Positions 1 to 7,981 of a DNA stretch of 64,000 bases are shown piece after piece. The notes under the pieces were generated by a model that saw only the letters and a list, made by a program, of their open reading frames with translations, was not told the DNA's origin and made no database searches. The position numbers were made by a program, and so were the translations under genes. The stretch's first letter is position 1. Each line of letters opens with the position of its first letter. The stretch is from Thiohalocapsa sp963704155. GTDB taxonomy: Bacteria; Pseudomonadota; Gammaproteobacteria; Chromatiales; Chromatiaceae. The DNA is taken from the NCBI GenBank assembly GCA_963704155.1, contig CAVPHF010000002.1, forward strand, positions 1-64,000, given 5' to 3'.

Positions 1-767
1 TGCCGGAAGGCCGTGGCGAAGTCGCCAGGCCGCTTGAAGCCGATCGCATCGGCGATCTGCTGGATCGGCCGGTCGGTGGTGGCCAACAGCTCCTGGGCAT
101 GGACCAGGCGCTGCTCGCGCAGGTACTCGAAGGTGCTCATGCCGAGGTGGGTCTGGAACTCGCGGCCGAGCCGCGCCTGGTTGGTGCCGACGCGGTGCGC
201 CAACGCGGTGAGCGAGGGCGGGTCGGCCATCTCGTCGCGCAGGATGTCGATGGCGCGGTAGACGAGACGCAAGCCGGGCTGATCCGCATCCCGACGATGC
301 GCGTGCTCGCGGCCGGCGGGGGTCGCCTGCCCCTCGCCGGGCGGCTCGACCTGCTCGGCCATGCGCGCGAACAGGTGCCGCTGTTGCAGGTGCGCGCTGA
401 CTCGCGCCAGCACCTCGCGATGGTCGAAGGGCTTGGTGATGTAGTCCACGCAGCCGGCCTCGAAGCCTTGGAGCTTCTCCGCCGTATCGCACAGCGCGGT
501 GAGAAAGATGACCGGGATGGCGCGGGTCGCGGGGTCCGCCTTCAGACGCCGGCAGGTCTCGTAGCCGTCCCAGCCGGGCATTCGGATGTCCAGCAGGATC
601 AGGTCGGGGCGGCCCTGCTCGGCCTTGCGCAGACCATCGGCCCCGTCGCGGGCGATCAGGGTCTCGAAGCCGAGGGCATTCAGCGCGGCGACGATGGCCC
701 GGATCTGGACGGGCTCGTCGTCGATGATGAGGATTGTGGCCGAGTGGCGCTGCGTTTCGGCTGACAT
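1..767 (-). CDS. Response regulator, receiver domain plus AraC-type HTH (3' end outside window)
   Basis: Translating the minus strand from the ATG at 767 gives a receiver domain: acidic pair IIDDEP, phospho-acceptor Asp60 in LILLDIRMPGWDG, and the conserved Lys112 in YITKPF. A linker of about 40 residues follows, then an AraC/XylS helix-turn-helix pair (SLTALAHRVGTNQARL, then IQQIADAIGFKRPGDF). The reading frame is still open at base 1, so the last residues are missing. A GAGGGAG Shine-Dalgarno sits about 6 bases upstream of the ATG. It should be a phosphorylation-controlled DNA-binding regulator. The BvgS-like kinase at 2711 reads divergently away from it and is a plausible partner, but mobile and toxin-antitoxin DNA lies between them, so the pairing is inferred. 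Confidence 0.9.
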   Translation of the reverse strand, partial: MSAETQRHSATILIIDDEPVQIRAIVAALNALGFETLIARDGADGLRKAEQGRPDLILLDIRMPGWDGYETCRRLKADPATRAIPVIFLTALCDTAEKLQGFEAGCVDYITKPFDHREVLARVSAHLQQRHLFARMAEQVEPPGEGQATPAGREHAHRRDADQPGLRLVYRAIDILRDEMADPPSLTALAHRVGTNQARLGREFQTHLGMSTFEYLREQRLVHAQELLATTDRPIQQIADAIGFKRPGDFATAFR

Positions 768-819
768 TCGCTGCTCCCTCGCGGTGCGGGAAAGGCAAGA
801 AGCGAGACCTGAACGTAGT

Positions 820-1227
820 CTACGCCTTCTTGCCGGCGGCGACCGCGCCCATGCGCTGAACAGGATAAAGGTCGATCAGCGGGTCGTCGGTCATCAGCAG
901 CAGCGGCTCAGTGCGCGCCTGGGCGATCAGCAGGCGGTCGAACGGATCGCGATGATGAGCCGGCAAGTGACGGACGGCAGCGGCATGGACGGCGGCTATC
1001 GGCAGCTCGCGAAAGCCGGTTTCCAGTGCGGCGCGATGGACCGCATCCGGCTCTACGTCGAAGTCCGGGCGGTCGAGGGCGCGCTTGATCGCGATCTCCC
1101 AGATGTTGACGGCGCTGAAGAAGACCTGGTGCTCGGGCGATTCCAGCACGTCCCTGCACGCCGCATCGAGTCGCGCGGGCTGCAATAGGGCCCACAGCAG
1201 GATGTGGGTGTCGGTCAGCACCCGCAT
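820..1227 (-). CDS. PIN-domain ribonuclease toxin (VapC-like)
   Basis: This 135-residue protein has the PIN-domain layout. It has an N-terminal acidic residue in LTDTHILLWAL (Asp6), a central Glu in NIWEIAIK, an Asp in HRDPFDRLLIAQA and a late TDDPL acid. These acids coordinate the metal in PIN nucleases. The type matches the family that begins with the D-T-H-x-LLW motif. Toxins of this kind cleave RNA. The start codon overlaps the stop of the antitoxin gene (ATGA, 1225-1229), so the two are translationally coupled, antitoxin first, which is usual for type II toxin-antitoxin loci. Function is inferred from family and context. Confidence 0.88.
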   Translation of the reverse strand: MRVLTDTHILLWALLQPARLDAACRDVLESPEHQVFFSAVNIWEIAIKRALDRPDFDVEPDAVHRAALETGFRELPIAAVHAAAVRHLPAHHRDPFDRLLIAQARTEPLLLMTDDPLIDLYPVQRMGAVAAGKKA

Positions 1228-1475
1228 CAGCGGCCCTCGACGGCGTCGATGAACTCATCCGGGGTCTCCGGGATCGGCGGCGCATGCTCGTCGGGCAGCT
1301 TGAAGCGGCCCTCCAGGCGGCCGAGCACACGCCGCTGGGGTGCGTCACCGACCAGCACCAGGCGGACGATCGGCTTGCCCGCGCGGGCGATGACGGCCTC
1401 GCCGCCGGCCTCCACCTGCTCGATGAGCCGAGACAGCTGTGACTTGGCCTCGTGGATGTTGAACTGCGTCTGCAT
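1227..1475 (-). CDS. Phd/YefM-type antitoxin
   Basis: An 82-residue protein starting MQTQFNIHEAKSQLSRL, the N-terminal signature of the Phd/YefM antitoxin fold (a strand, then the 'heAKsqLs.Li..v..Ge' helix), followed by GEAVIARAGKPIVRLV. The C-terminal 30 residues are less ordered and would be the toxin-binding tail. The ATG at 1475 is preferred over an upstream in-frame start at 1529, because the family begins at the MxxFNIHEAK strand. It precedes and overlaps the PIN toxin gene by four bases. It is expected to neutralise the toxin and repress its own promoter, which would lie in 1476-1570. Confidence 0.88.
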   Translation of the reverse strand: MQTQFNIHEAKSQLSRLIEQVEAGGEAVIARAGKPIVRLVLVGDAPQRRVLGRLEGRFKLPDEHAPPIPETPDEFIDAVEGR

Positions 1476-1566
1476 GGTTGGTCTCTGGTTAGCTAAGCGG
1501 AGGATAGCCTTGCACGGCTGCCGCGACAAGGGTGGCGGCGCCAGCCGGCCTAGTGGGAGCGCCGAC

Positions 1567-2322
1567 TCACTGGGAGCGCCGGCTTTCTAGCCGGCTCGCC
1601 GTCGACGCGGCTCGATGCCGCGTTGACGGCGTTAGGGCGGTTGGTATGTCACCATCCGTCGAGGTACAGATCAACCGCCGCAGATCGCGCGCTGGGGGCA
1701 TCGAGCCCCCAGCGCGCGAAGCCGGCTGGAAAGCCGGCGCTCCCAAGTTCAGCCGGCGCCGTCGAACGAATCCGGCGCTGCCGAAGGGCCAATCGGCCGC
1801 ATTCTTCGCCAGCCCCGCTTTGACCGGGTTGTGATCGATGTAGCGCGTCACCGCGGCCAAGTGGGCGTCATCGCGGATGTAGCGGTCGTAGTAGTCCCGC
1901 TGCCAGAACGCCCCGCTGCGGCCGAGCAGTGAATTCGCCCGTCGGGCCGTGAAGCCTTTCCAAGACTGCACGACGCCGGGCAGCGGAAAGCTGCGCTTGG
2001 TCTCGATCAACGCGTGGGTGTGATTCGGCATCACGACCCAGGCCAGGAGCCGATAGCGCGCGCCGTCGAAATGGAGTAGGGCATCTTGGACCTGGGTGGC
2101 GATCTCTGGCCGGCGCAGCCAGCAGGCGCCGTGGCCCGCATCCAGATAGGCCTCGATGCGCCGGTAACGCTCAGCCTCGTCATCGGCGGTCTCTGCCGCG
2201 AGGCGATGCAGGACCGCCGCCGGCAGCGAATCGCTCAAGCGAAAGGTGATGAATTGGAGTAGACCCGGCTGATCCAGATGCGGCAGATAGCCGCGGGAAT
2301 GCCAACCCTTTGGCTCGACCAT
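1567..2322 (-). CDS. REP-associated tyrosine transposase (RAYT, IS200-like Y1 family)
   Basis: A 251-residue ORF of the Y1/IS200-like transposase family. The HUH-type metal-binding motif appears as MPNHTHALIE (His101, His103). The nucleophile tyrosine is in FWQRDYYDRYIRDD (Tyr144, 145 or 148), followed by the typical YIDHNPVKAGL helix. RAYTs nick and rejoin single-stranded REP hairpins. The start at 2322 has an AGGAG Shine-Dalgarno about 9 bases upstream. Residues after about 193 are encoded by the left flanking repeat and have the Arg/Ser/Ala-rich look of non-coding DNA, so the native protein probably ended near residue 190. The gene lies between two copies of a hairpin-bearing repeat. Confidence 0.88.
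   Translation of the reverse strand: MVEPKGWHSRGYLPHLDQPGLLQFITFRLSDSLPAAVLHRLAAETADDEAERYRRIEAYLDAGHGACWLRRPEIATQVQDALLHFDGARYRLLAWVVMPNHTHALIETKRSFPLPGVVQSWKGFTARRANSLLGRSGAFWQRDYYDRYIRDDAHLAAVTRYIDHNPVKAGLAKNAADWPFGSAGFVRRRRLNLGAPAFQPASRAGGSMPPARDLRRLICTSTDGDIPTALTPSTRHRAASTASRLESRRSQ
1571..1744. repeat. Left copy of 175-bp direct repeat (REP/BIME-like) with perfect hairpin
   Basis: This stretch is an imperfect copy, in the same orientation, of 2376-2550. Both start TGGGAGC and end at CCGGCGCTCCC. Each contains a perfect palindrome: arm CGCGCGCTGGGGGC (1686-1699), loop ATCGA, arm GCCCCCAGCGCGCG (1705-1718). A second shorter inverted repeat, GCCGGCTGGAAAGCCGGC, lies at its right end. The pair flanks a RAYT gene, the classic arrangement of a REP-generating transposase and its substrate. 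The reading frame of the transposase runs through this copy. Confidence 0.85.
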
Positions 2323-2375
2323 GCGCTTGGCTCCTGTTTGCTGGGCTGGGAGGGCTGGCCGACTGGGCGGCCGAC

Positions 2376-2550
2376 TGGGAGCATCGGCTTTCTCAGCCGG
2401 CTCGCCGTCGACGCGGCTCGATGCCGCGGCGACGGCGTCAGGGCGGTCGGTCTATCACCACCCGTTGCGGCACGGGGCGACCGCCGCAGATCGCGCGCTG
2501 GGGGCATCGAGCCCCCAGCGCGCGAGGCCGGCTGGAAAGCCGGCGCTCCC
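2376..2550. repeat. Right copy of 175-bp direct repeat with perfect hairpin
   Basis: This is a second copy of the 1571-1744 element in direct orientation, about 805 bp to the right. The hairpin is identical (arms at 2492-2505 and 2511-2524, 14 bp, loop ATCGA), and so is the GCCGGCTGGAAAGCCGGC inverted repeat. The copies diverge mainly in the middle, around the ACCATCCGTCGAGG versus ACCACCCGTTGCGG block. A further partial unit (AAGCCGGCGCTCCC) follows at about 2553-2568. The copy lies just upstream of the RAYT start codon and covers its probable promoter region. Confidence 0.85.
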
Positions 2551-2710
2551 GGTAAAGCCGGCGCTCCCATTCTAGCCGGCGTCACGCCTCCGGTCGCGTT
2601 ATGATCCCGGCAGCCCTGCCGGCTGGAGCCGATCCCTGCCGATCGCCCGCCGCGAGCGACGTCAACCGAGCACCGGCCTCGCCGGGAACCGCGACAAACA
2701 ATCAGACGAC

Positions 2711-5700
2711 GTGTATCCGACTAGAGCACTTCCGCTATTGCTGACGCTGCTGTGCTGGCTGCCCGCGCTCCAGGCCGCCGCGGGCCAGCGTGTCGAGCTG
2801 ACGCAGTCAGAACAAGACTGGCTAGCCGCCAATCCGCGCATCCTTCTCGGCAGCGACGCCGGCTGGCGCCCCTTCGTGTGGCGCGAGAATGACGGCAGCG
2901 CCGCCGGCATCGAGGCCGATTTGATCGCGCGCATCAACGCCTTGACCGGGGCCAATATCCAGCTGGTCTTGGGCGAGTGGGCCGACATGGTGGCGCGCGC
3001 CGAGGCTGGCGAGCTGCATGGCCTGGCGGCCTCCGCCCGCCATGCCGAGCGAGCGAAGCGCTTCCTGTTCAGCGCCAGTCCCTACAGCACGCACAAGTTC
3101 ATCTTCACGCGCCCGGGCCGCCCGATCGCGTCGATGGATGACCTGTCGGGGCGGCGCGTCGGCGTGCTGCGCGGCAACCTGTCCGACCTGAAGCTGCTCG
3201 ACGCCTGGCCGGCCATCGTCCAGGTGGAGTTCGACAGCCCCTTGGCGCTGGCGGTCGCGGTGCAGAATGGCGAGGTGGATGCGGCCATCTCCAGCGCCAA
3301 CATGCAGTGGATCGCGACCGAGAACATGCTGCCGGACCTGCACCTCGCGTTTGCGGTGCCCGGCAGCAAGCTCGACCTGCGCTATTCCATCCTCAAACAG
3401 CATGCTCCGCTGCTCGGCATCATCGACAAGGCGCTGAAGGCCATCGACCCGGTCGAGATGATGGAGATCCTGCGCAAGTGGGGCAACGAGGAACAGCCCA
3501 ACATCACCCTCAGCGAGGATGAGCGCGCCTGGCTCGCGAAGAAGCACAGCGTCCGCGTGCGTATCGGCGAGCACCCACCATGGGAGATCAACAAGCCCGG
3601 CGCCGATGGCATGGCGGTCGACTACCTGCGCGTCATCGCCGAGCTGTTCGACATCGATTTCCGCTTCATTCCCGCCAATGACTCCTGGGCCGAGGGGTTC
3701 GAGGACATGGCCGGGGCGCACCGTCACTACGATTTGCTACCGGCCGCCAAACGGACCGACGAACGTTTGGCGACACTGGCCATGAGCGAGGACTACCTGT
3801 CGTCGCCCTGGACGATCTTCACGCGCAAGGACACACAGGACATTCACACGGTGAACGACCTGCGCGGAAGGACAGTCGCCGTCGAACGTGGCTATGTCAT
3901 GCACGGCCTGTTGGAAGGCGCTGAACCCGCCATCGACTTGTCCGTCAAGGACAGCACCAAAGACGCGCTGCTGGCCGTGTCGACCGGCGCTGCCGATGCC
4001 TATGTCGGCAACCTTCTGGTCACCGATTACCTGATGCAGGCCGAAGGCATCACCAATCTCAGGATCGCCGGCCCCACCCCCTTCGGCGAGCACAAGCAGG
4101 CGATGGTCACGCGCAAGGAATGGGCCCCGCTGATTTCGCTCATCGACAAGGGACTGAACGCCATCACGGCTGACCAGCACATCGCCATTCGTCAGCACTG
4201 GCTGACCTCGGTGGCCAACCGTGGGATGCCGGCACCGCTGGATCTCAGCGACGAAGAACGTGCCTGGATCGCGGCCAATCCGACCATCCGGGTCGGTGCC
4301 TACCCGCTGCCGCCCTACATCCAGGAGCAGAACGGCCGGGTGGACGGTTATCTGGTCGAGCTGATGCGGGCCATCGCGGCACGCGCCGGGCTGCGCGCCG
4401 AGTTTCACTTCCTGACGCTGGCGCAGGTGAAGGAAGGCACCGAAGGGGGCACGCTCGACGTCTCTCTGGCGGTGAATCCGACCCCGGAGCGCGCGCGTGT
4501 CCTGTTCTTTTCCAAAGGGACTGTCGAGTTCACCCTGAGCATCTTCGCCCGTAAGGAGGCCCGGGATATCAAGGACGTGGAATCCCTGGCCGGCAAGATC
4601 CTGGCGACGTATCCCGGCTATTCCTGGAACGAGCGGTTTCCCGAGTATCTGCCGGAGACGCGGATCATCACCGCGACCGACGTCGAAGGGATGTTCCGCC
4701 TGGTCGCGACCGGCCAGGCGGACGCCGCTATCAGCGAGACAGAGTCCGGCAAGGCCCTGCTGCGCCGCGCGCTCCTCACCGATGTCGAGCCCAAGGCGAC
4801 TGCCGTGTTCGATGGCCAACGCAGCCGTCGCGGGCACTATTTCGGGGTCAGCAGGCGAGCGCCGCTGCTGGCGTCGATTCTGGACAAGTCATTCGCGGCG
4901 ATGCCGGAAGCCGAAAAGCAGCGCATCTGGGAGCGCTGGTTCGCGCGGGAGGCCAACGCGGGCAAGGTCGATCTCAACGCCGAGGACCGGGCCTACCTGG
5001 ATGCCACGGTGTTTCGCCGTGCCCATGCCTCGGCGTGGATGCCGTTCGACTTCGCCGATGCCGACGGCGCGCCGACGGGCGTCGCCGAGGACTACTGGAG
5101 GCTGATCCGCGACAAGCTCGGCCTGCGCGAGACCGGTGCCGGGCGCCGGCCCTTCGGCGACATCCTGGCGGCCATGGAGCGGGGCGACACCGACCTCTAC
5201 GCCGCCACTACGCGCACTGCCGACCGCGAGCGCTTCGCCCTGTTCTCCGACCCCTACGAGCGCTATCCCATCGCCATCGCCGGCGCGGCCGACGCGGGGT
5301 TGTTCCCCGGTACCGCGTCTCTGGACGGGCGGCGCGTCGCCGTGGGCCGGGACTACAGCGCCTACCATCTGCTGAAGGCCCACTCCCCGGGGATCGAGTT
5401 CGTCCTGGTCGAGAATACGCGCGCGGCCCTGGAGGCGGTCGCGGCCGGCAGGGCCGAGGCCGCGGTCGACATCCTGCCGGTGCTGCACCAGCAGATCGAG
5501 GCCTTCCCGCCGGGGCGGGTGAAGCTGGTCGGGGTCACCGACGTCCAATTCCCGCTGCAAGTGATGGTCAGCCGGCGCAATGCCCCGCTGCTCCCGCTGA
5601 TCAACCGCGCCATCGCCGCCATCACCCCGGAGGAGCGCGCCGCGATCCACAACAAGTGGCTGCTGCGCCAGGTGGTCACCGCGCCCGACTATACCCTGTT

Positions 5701-7594
5701 GTGGCAGGTGCTGGCGGCGGCGCTGCTGGTCCTGGCGACCATCCTGTATTGGAATCACCGGCTGCGGCGGGAGGTGTGGCGCCGCAAGCAGGCAGAGGCC
5801 GAATCGCTGCACGCGAAGGAGATGGCGGACCGGGCCAACCGCGCCAAGGGCGACTTCCTGGCCAATATGAGCCATGAGATCCGCACGCCGCTGAACGCCG
5901 TCATCGGACTCACCCACCTGTCGCTGGAGACCGATCCCGCGCCGGCGCTGCGCGAGTACCTGGGTAAGATCGACCTCTCGGCGCGCACCCTACTGGCGCT
6001 GATCAACGACATCCTCGACCTGTCCCGCATCGAGGCCGACAAGCTGCAGCCGCGCCAGGAGCCGCTGGAGCTGGACACGGTCCTCGCGCGGGTACGGGCG
6101 ACGGTGGAGCAGCAGGCTGCCAACAAAGGGTTGACGCTGCGCATCGAAGGGCCGGCGGAACCGGTTGGCACGCTGCTCGGTGATGGACTGCGCCTGATCC
6201 AGGTGCTGCTCAACCTGGTCGGCAACGCGGTCAAGTTCACCGCCCAGGGCAGAGTGTCGCTGGCCGTCTGGGTGGAGGACGAGAATGAGCGCGAGCTGCA
6301 GTTGACGTTCGCGGTCACCGACACCGGCATCGGCATTCCCGAGGAGCGCCGTGCCGACCTGTTCGATGCCTTCACGCAAATCGACACCGCGAGCACCCGC
6401 GGTCATGGCGGCGCCGGTCTGGGACTCGCGATCAGCGCGCGCCTGGTCGCGCTGATGGGCGGTCGGCTGGAGGTGGAGTCCATCGAGGGCAAGGGTAGCT
6501 GCTTCTGGTTCAGCCTGGTGCTCCCCCGCGCCGCGGAAGCGGTCGAACAGGAGGCGTTACCGGCACCGGCACTGGAGGCCCTGCGCGGTGTCCGCGTGCT
6601 GGTGGCCGAGGACGACCCGGTGAGCCAGCTGCTGGCGCGCGAACTGCTGCAGCGACGCGGCGCGGTGGTCACCCTGGCCGCCACCGGTACTGAGGCCGTC
6701 GCGGCGGCGGCTCGACATGATTTCGACCTCGTGCTCATGGACGTGCGCATGCCGGAGATGGACGGACTGGAGGCGTGTCGGCGCATCCGCGCGCTACCGA
6801 ACGGCGGGCTGCCCATCGTCGCCCTGACCGCTAATGCCCTGACCGGGGAGCGCGAGCGTTGTCTGGCGGCAGGCATGGACGGCTACCTCACCAAGCCGCT
6901 GGAGCAGGAGACCCTCTACGCCGAGCTCTGCCGCTGGCTGCGACTGACCGCCGGCGAGCGCGACCTCCCGCAGCCGGCGCCCGCCGTCGCCGCGCGGCCC
7001 GCGCTGCCCGGTTTCGACGCGCCCAAGGTGTGGCACTGGCTGGACCAGGCGCCGGACGCCTGGCGCGGCATGGTGCGGGCCTTCGTCGGCGAATACCCCG
7101 CAACGGCAACCGCCATCCGCACGGCCCTGGACGCCGGGGATCGGACTCGCGCGGGCGAGCAGCTGCATCGCCTGCGCGGGGCCGCGGGCGCGCTCGGCGC
7201 CGAGGCGCTGACCGAGTCGGCAGGACGGCTGGAGGCGGCACTGGCGAACGACGGACCCGTCGATGCCGGCCTGCGTGCCGACTTCTTCGCTAGCGCCGAG
7301 GCCACCCTAGCCGTGCTCATAGGGCAGGAGAAGGCGGCGGTAGACGCGGCATCCGTCGAATGCGCCGAGTCAGGGTGCGCGGAGCGGAGCCAGCGCTTGC
7401 GTGAATTGGAAGGCCTGCTCGAGGCCGGCAATACCCGCGCCCTGGACCACCTGCCCTGGCTGGCGGGTTGGGTCGGTGCCGAAGCGCCGAGGGATGCACA
7501 GGAACTGCTCCGGCAGATCGAGGCGCTGGACTTCCCGGCGGCCCTGGAGACCCTGCGCGGGCTGCAGGAGGGCGTTTTCGCCAACCAGCGCTGA
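2711..7594 (+). CDS. BvgS/EvgS-like hybrid sensor kinase with four periplasmic solute-binding modules
   Basis: A 1627-residue protein. After a signal peptide (residues 1-23) come four tandem bacterial solute-binding (Venus flytrap) modules at about 27-262, 266-508, 512-752 and 754-990. The first three are introduced by a W(L/I)..NP.I-like strand motif. One transmembrane segment follows (about 996-1018), then a short coil, a HisKA domain with His1055 in NMSHEIRTPLN, and an ATPase domain (GNAVKF, DTGIGI, GHGGAGLGLAI). Next are a receiver domain with Asp1344 in LVLMDVRMPEMDG and an Hpt domain with His1486 in LHRLRGAAGALG. There is no PAS domain. It should sense periplasmic ligands and relay phosphate to a regulator, perhaps the one at 1-767. 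The GTG start has only a weak ribosome site. BvgS has two flytraps; four is unusually many. Confidence 0.93.
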   Translation: MYPTRALPLLLTLLCWLPALQAAAGQRVELTQSEQDWLAANPRILLGSDAGWRPFVWRENDGSAAGIEADLIARINALTGANIQLVLGEWADMVARAEAGELHGLAASARHAERAKRFLFSASPYSTHKFIFTRPGRPIASMDDLSGRRVGVLRGNLSDLKLLDAWPAIVQVEFDSPLALAVAVQNGEVDAAISSANMQWIATENMLPDLHLAFAVPGSKLDLRYSILKQHAPLLGIIDKALKAIDPVEMMEILRKWGNEEQPNITLSEDERAWLAKKHSVRVRIGEHPPWEINKPGADGMAVDYLRVIAELFDIDFRFIPANDSWAEGFEDMAGAHRHYDLLPAAKRTDERLATLAMSEDYLSSPWTIFTRKDTQDIHTVNDLRGRTVAVERGYVMHGLLEGAEPAIDLSVKDSTKDALLAVSTGAADAYVGNLLVTDYLMQAEGITNLRIAGPTPFGEHKQAMVTRKEWAPLISLIDKGLNAITADQHIAIRQHWLTSVANRGMPAPLDLSDEERAWIAANPTIRVGAYPLPPYIQEQNGRVDGYLVELMRAIAARAGLRAEFHFLTLAQVKEGTEGGTLDVSLAVNPTPERARVLFFSKGTVEFTLSIFARKEARDIKDVESLAGKILATYPGYSWNERFPEYLPETRIITATDVEGMFRLVATGQADAAISETESGKALLRRALLTDVEPKATAVFDGQRSRRGHYFGVSRRAPLLASILDKSFAAMPEAEKQRIWERWFAREANAGKVDLNAEDRAYLDATVFRRAHASAWMPFDFADADGAPTGVAEDYWRLIRDKLGLRETGAGRRPFGDILAAMERGDTDLYAATTRTADRERFALFSDPYERYPIAIAGAADAGLFPGTASLDGRRVAVGRDYSAYHLLKAHSPGIEFVLVENTRAALEAVAAGRAEAAVDILPVLHQQIEAFPPGRVKLVGVTDVQFPLQVMVSRRNAPLLPLINRAIAAITPEERAAIHNKWLLRQVVTAPDYTLLWQVLAAALLVLATILYWNHRLRREVWRRKQAEAESLHAKEMADRANRAKGDFLANMSHEIRTPLNAVIGLTHLSLETDPAPALREYLGKIDLSARTLLALINDILDLSRIEADKLQPRQEPLELDTVLARVRATVEQQAANKGLTLRIEGPAEPVGTLLGDGLRLIQVLLNLVGNAVKFTAQGRVSLAVWVEDENERELQLTFAVTDTGIGIPEERRADLFDAFTQIDTASTRGHGGAGLGLAISARLVALMGGRLEVESIEGKGSCFWFSLVLPRAAEAVEQEALPAPALEALRGVRVLVAEDDPVSQLLARELLQRRGAVVTLAATGTEAVAAAARHDFDLVLMDVRMPEMDGLEACRRIRALPNGGLPIVALTANALTGERERCLAAGMDGYLTKPLEQETLYAELCRWLRLTAGERDLPQPAPAVAARPALPGFDAPKVWHWLDQAPDAWRGMVRAFVGEYPATATAIRTALDAGDRTRAGEQLHRLRGAAGALGAEALTESAGRLEAALANDGPVDAGLRADFFASAEATLAVLIGQEKAAVDAASVECAESGCAERSQRLRELEGLLEAGNTRALDHLPWLAGWVGAEAPRDAQELLRQIEALDFPAALETLRGLQEGVFANQR

Positions 7595-7947
7595 GCAACG
7601 CGGTCCAATCCCGAGCGCCCCGCGGCACGCCTCGGCCCCACAGGAATAGACGGCGAAAACACGAATCTCACCGCGTGCCCGATAGCTGTCACCACGTCCC
7701 TTATCGCCGCACAGATCGCCGCCGTAGTGGTCGGCTTCACAGCCCTGAGCACGTTCACCTTCGTGGCGGGGGCTCCGCCAATGCCGCAGATGTGACCCTC
7801 CCGCAGCGGACGTATTGGCCTGTGTGACCGCAGACCGCTTCCAGCCACTGTCCTGAAGTAGATGGACAACTGGTAGCAACTGGTGCCGATACGATCGGTC
7901 AATCCTCTAGTCACCGCGGGTGTCTGCTTCTTCGTGTGGAGGCCTAG
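7595..7947. other. Gene-poor stretch between kinase and IS element
   Basis: There is no convincing gene. Open frames on both strands have low-complexity, non-protein-like composition and no ribosome sites. The segment holds the CTAG (7944-7947) that forms the left target duplication of the insertion sequence. No terminator hairpin with a T-run is visible after the kinase stop. Confidence 0.5.
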
Positions 7948-7962
7948 TTCTACTTCGTCACA
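7948..7962 (+). repeat. IS701-type terminal inverted repeat, left
   Basis: TTCTACTTCGTCACA is the left end of the insertion sequence, bordered outside by CTAG. It pairs with the right end at 9461-9475 (13 of 15 bases). Confidence 0.8.
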
Positions 7963-7981
7963 TTCCCAACGTGTCGACGAC

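Noticed and set aside
2822..3727. Long open frames antisense to the kinase gene (also 3737-4837 and 4889-5917)
   Set aside because: They are shadows caused by the strong codon bias of a GC-rich gene. Their composition is unlike protein and they have no ribosome sites.
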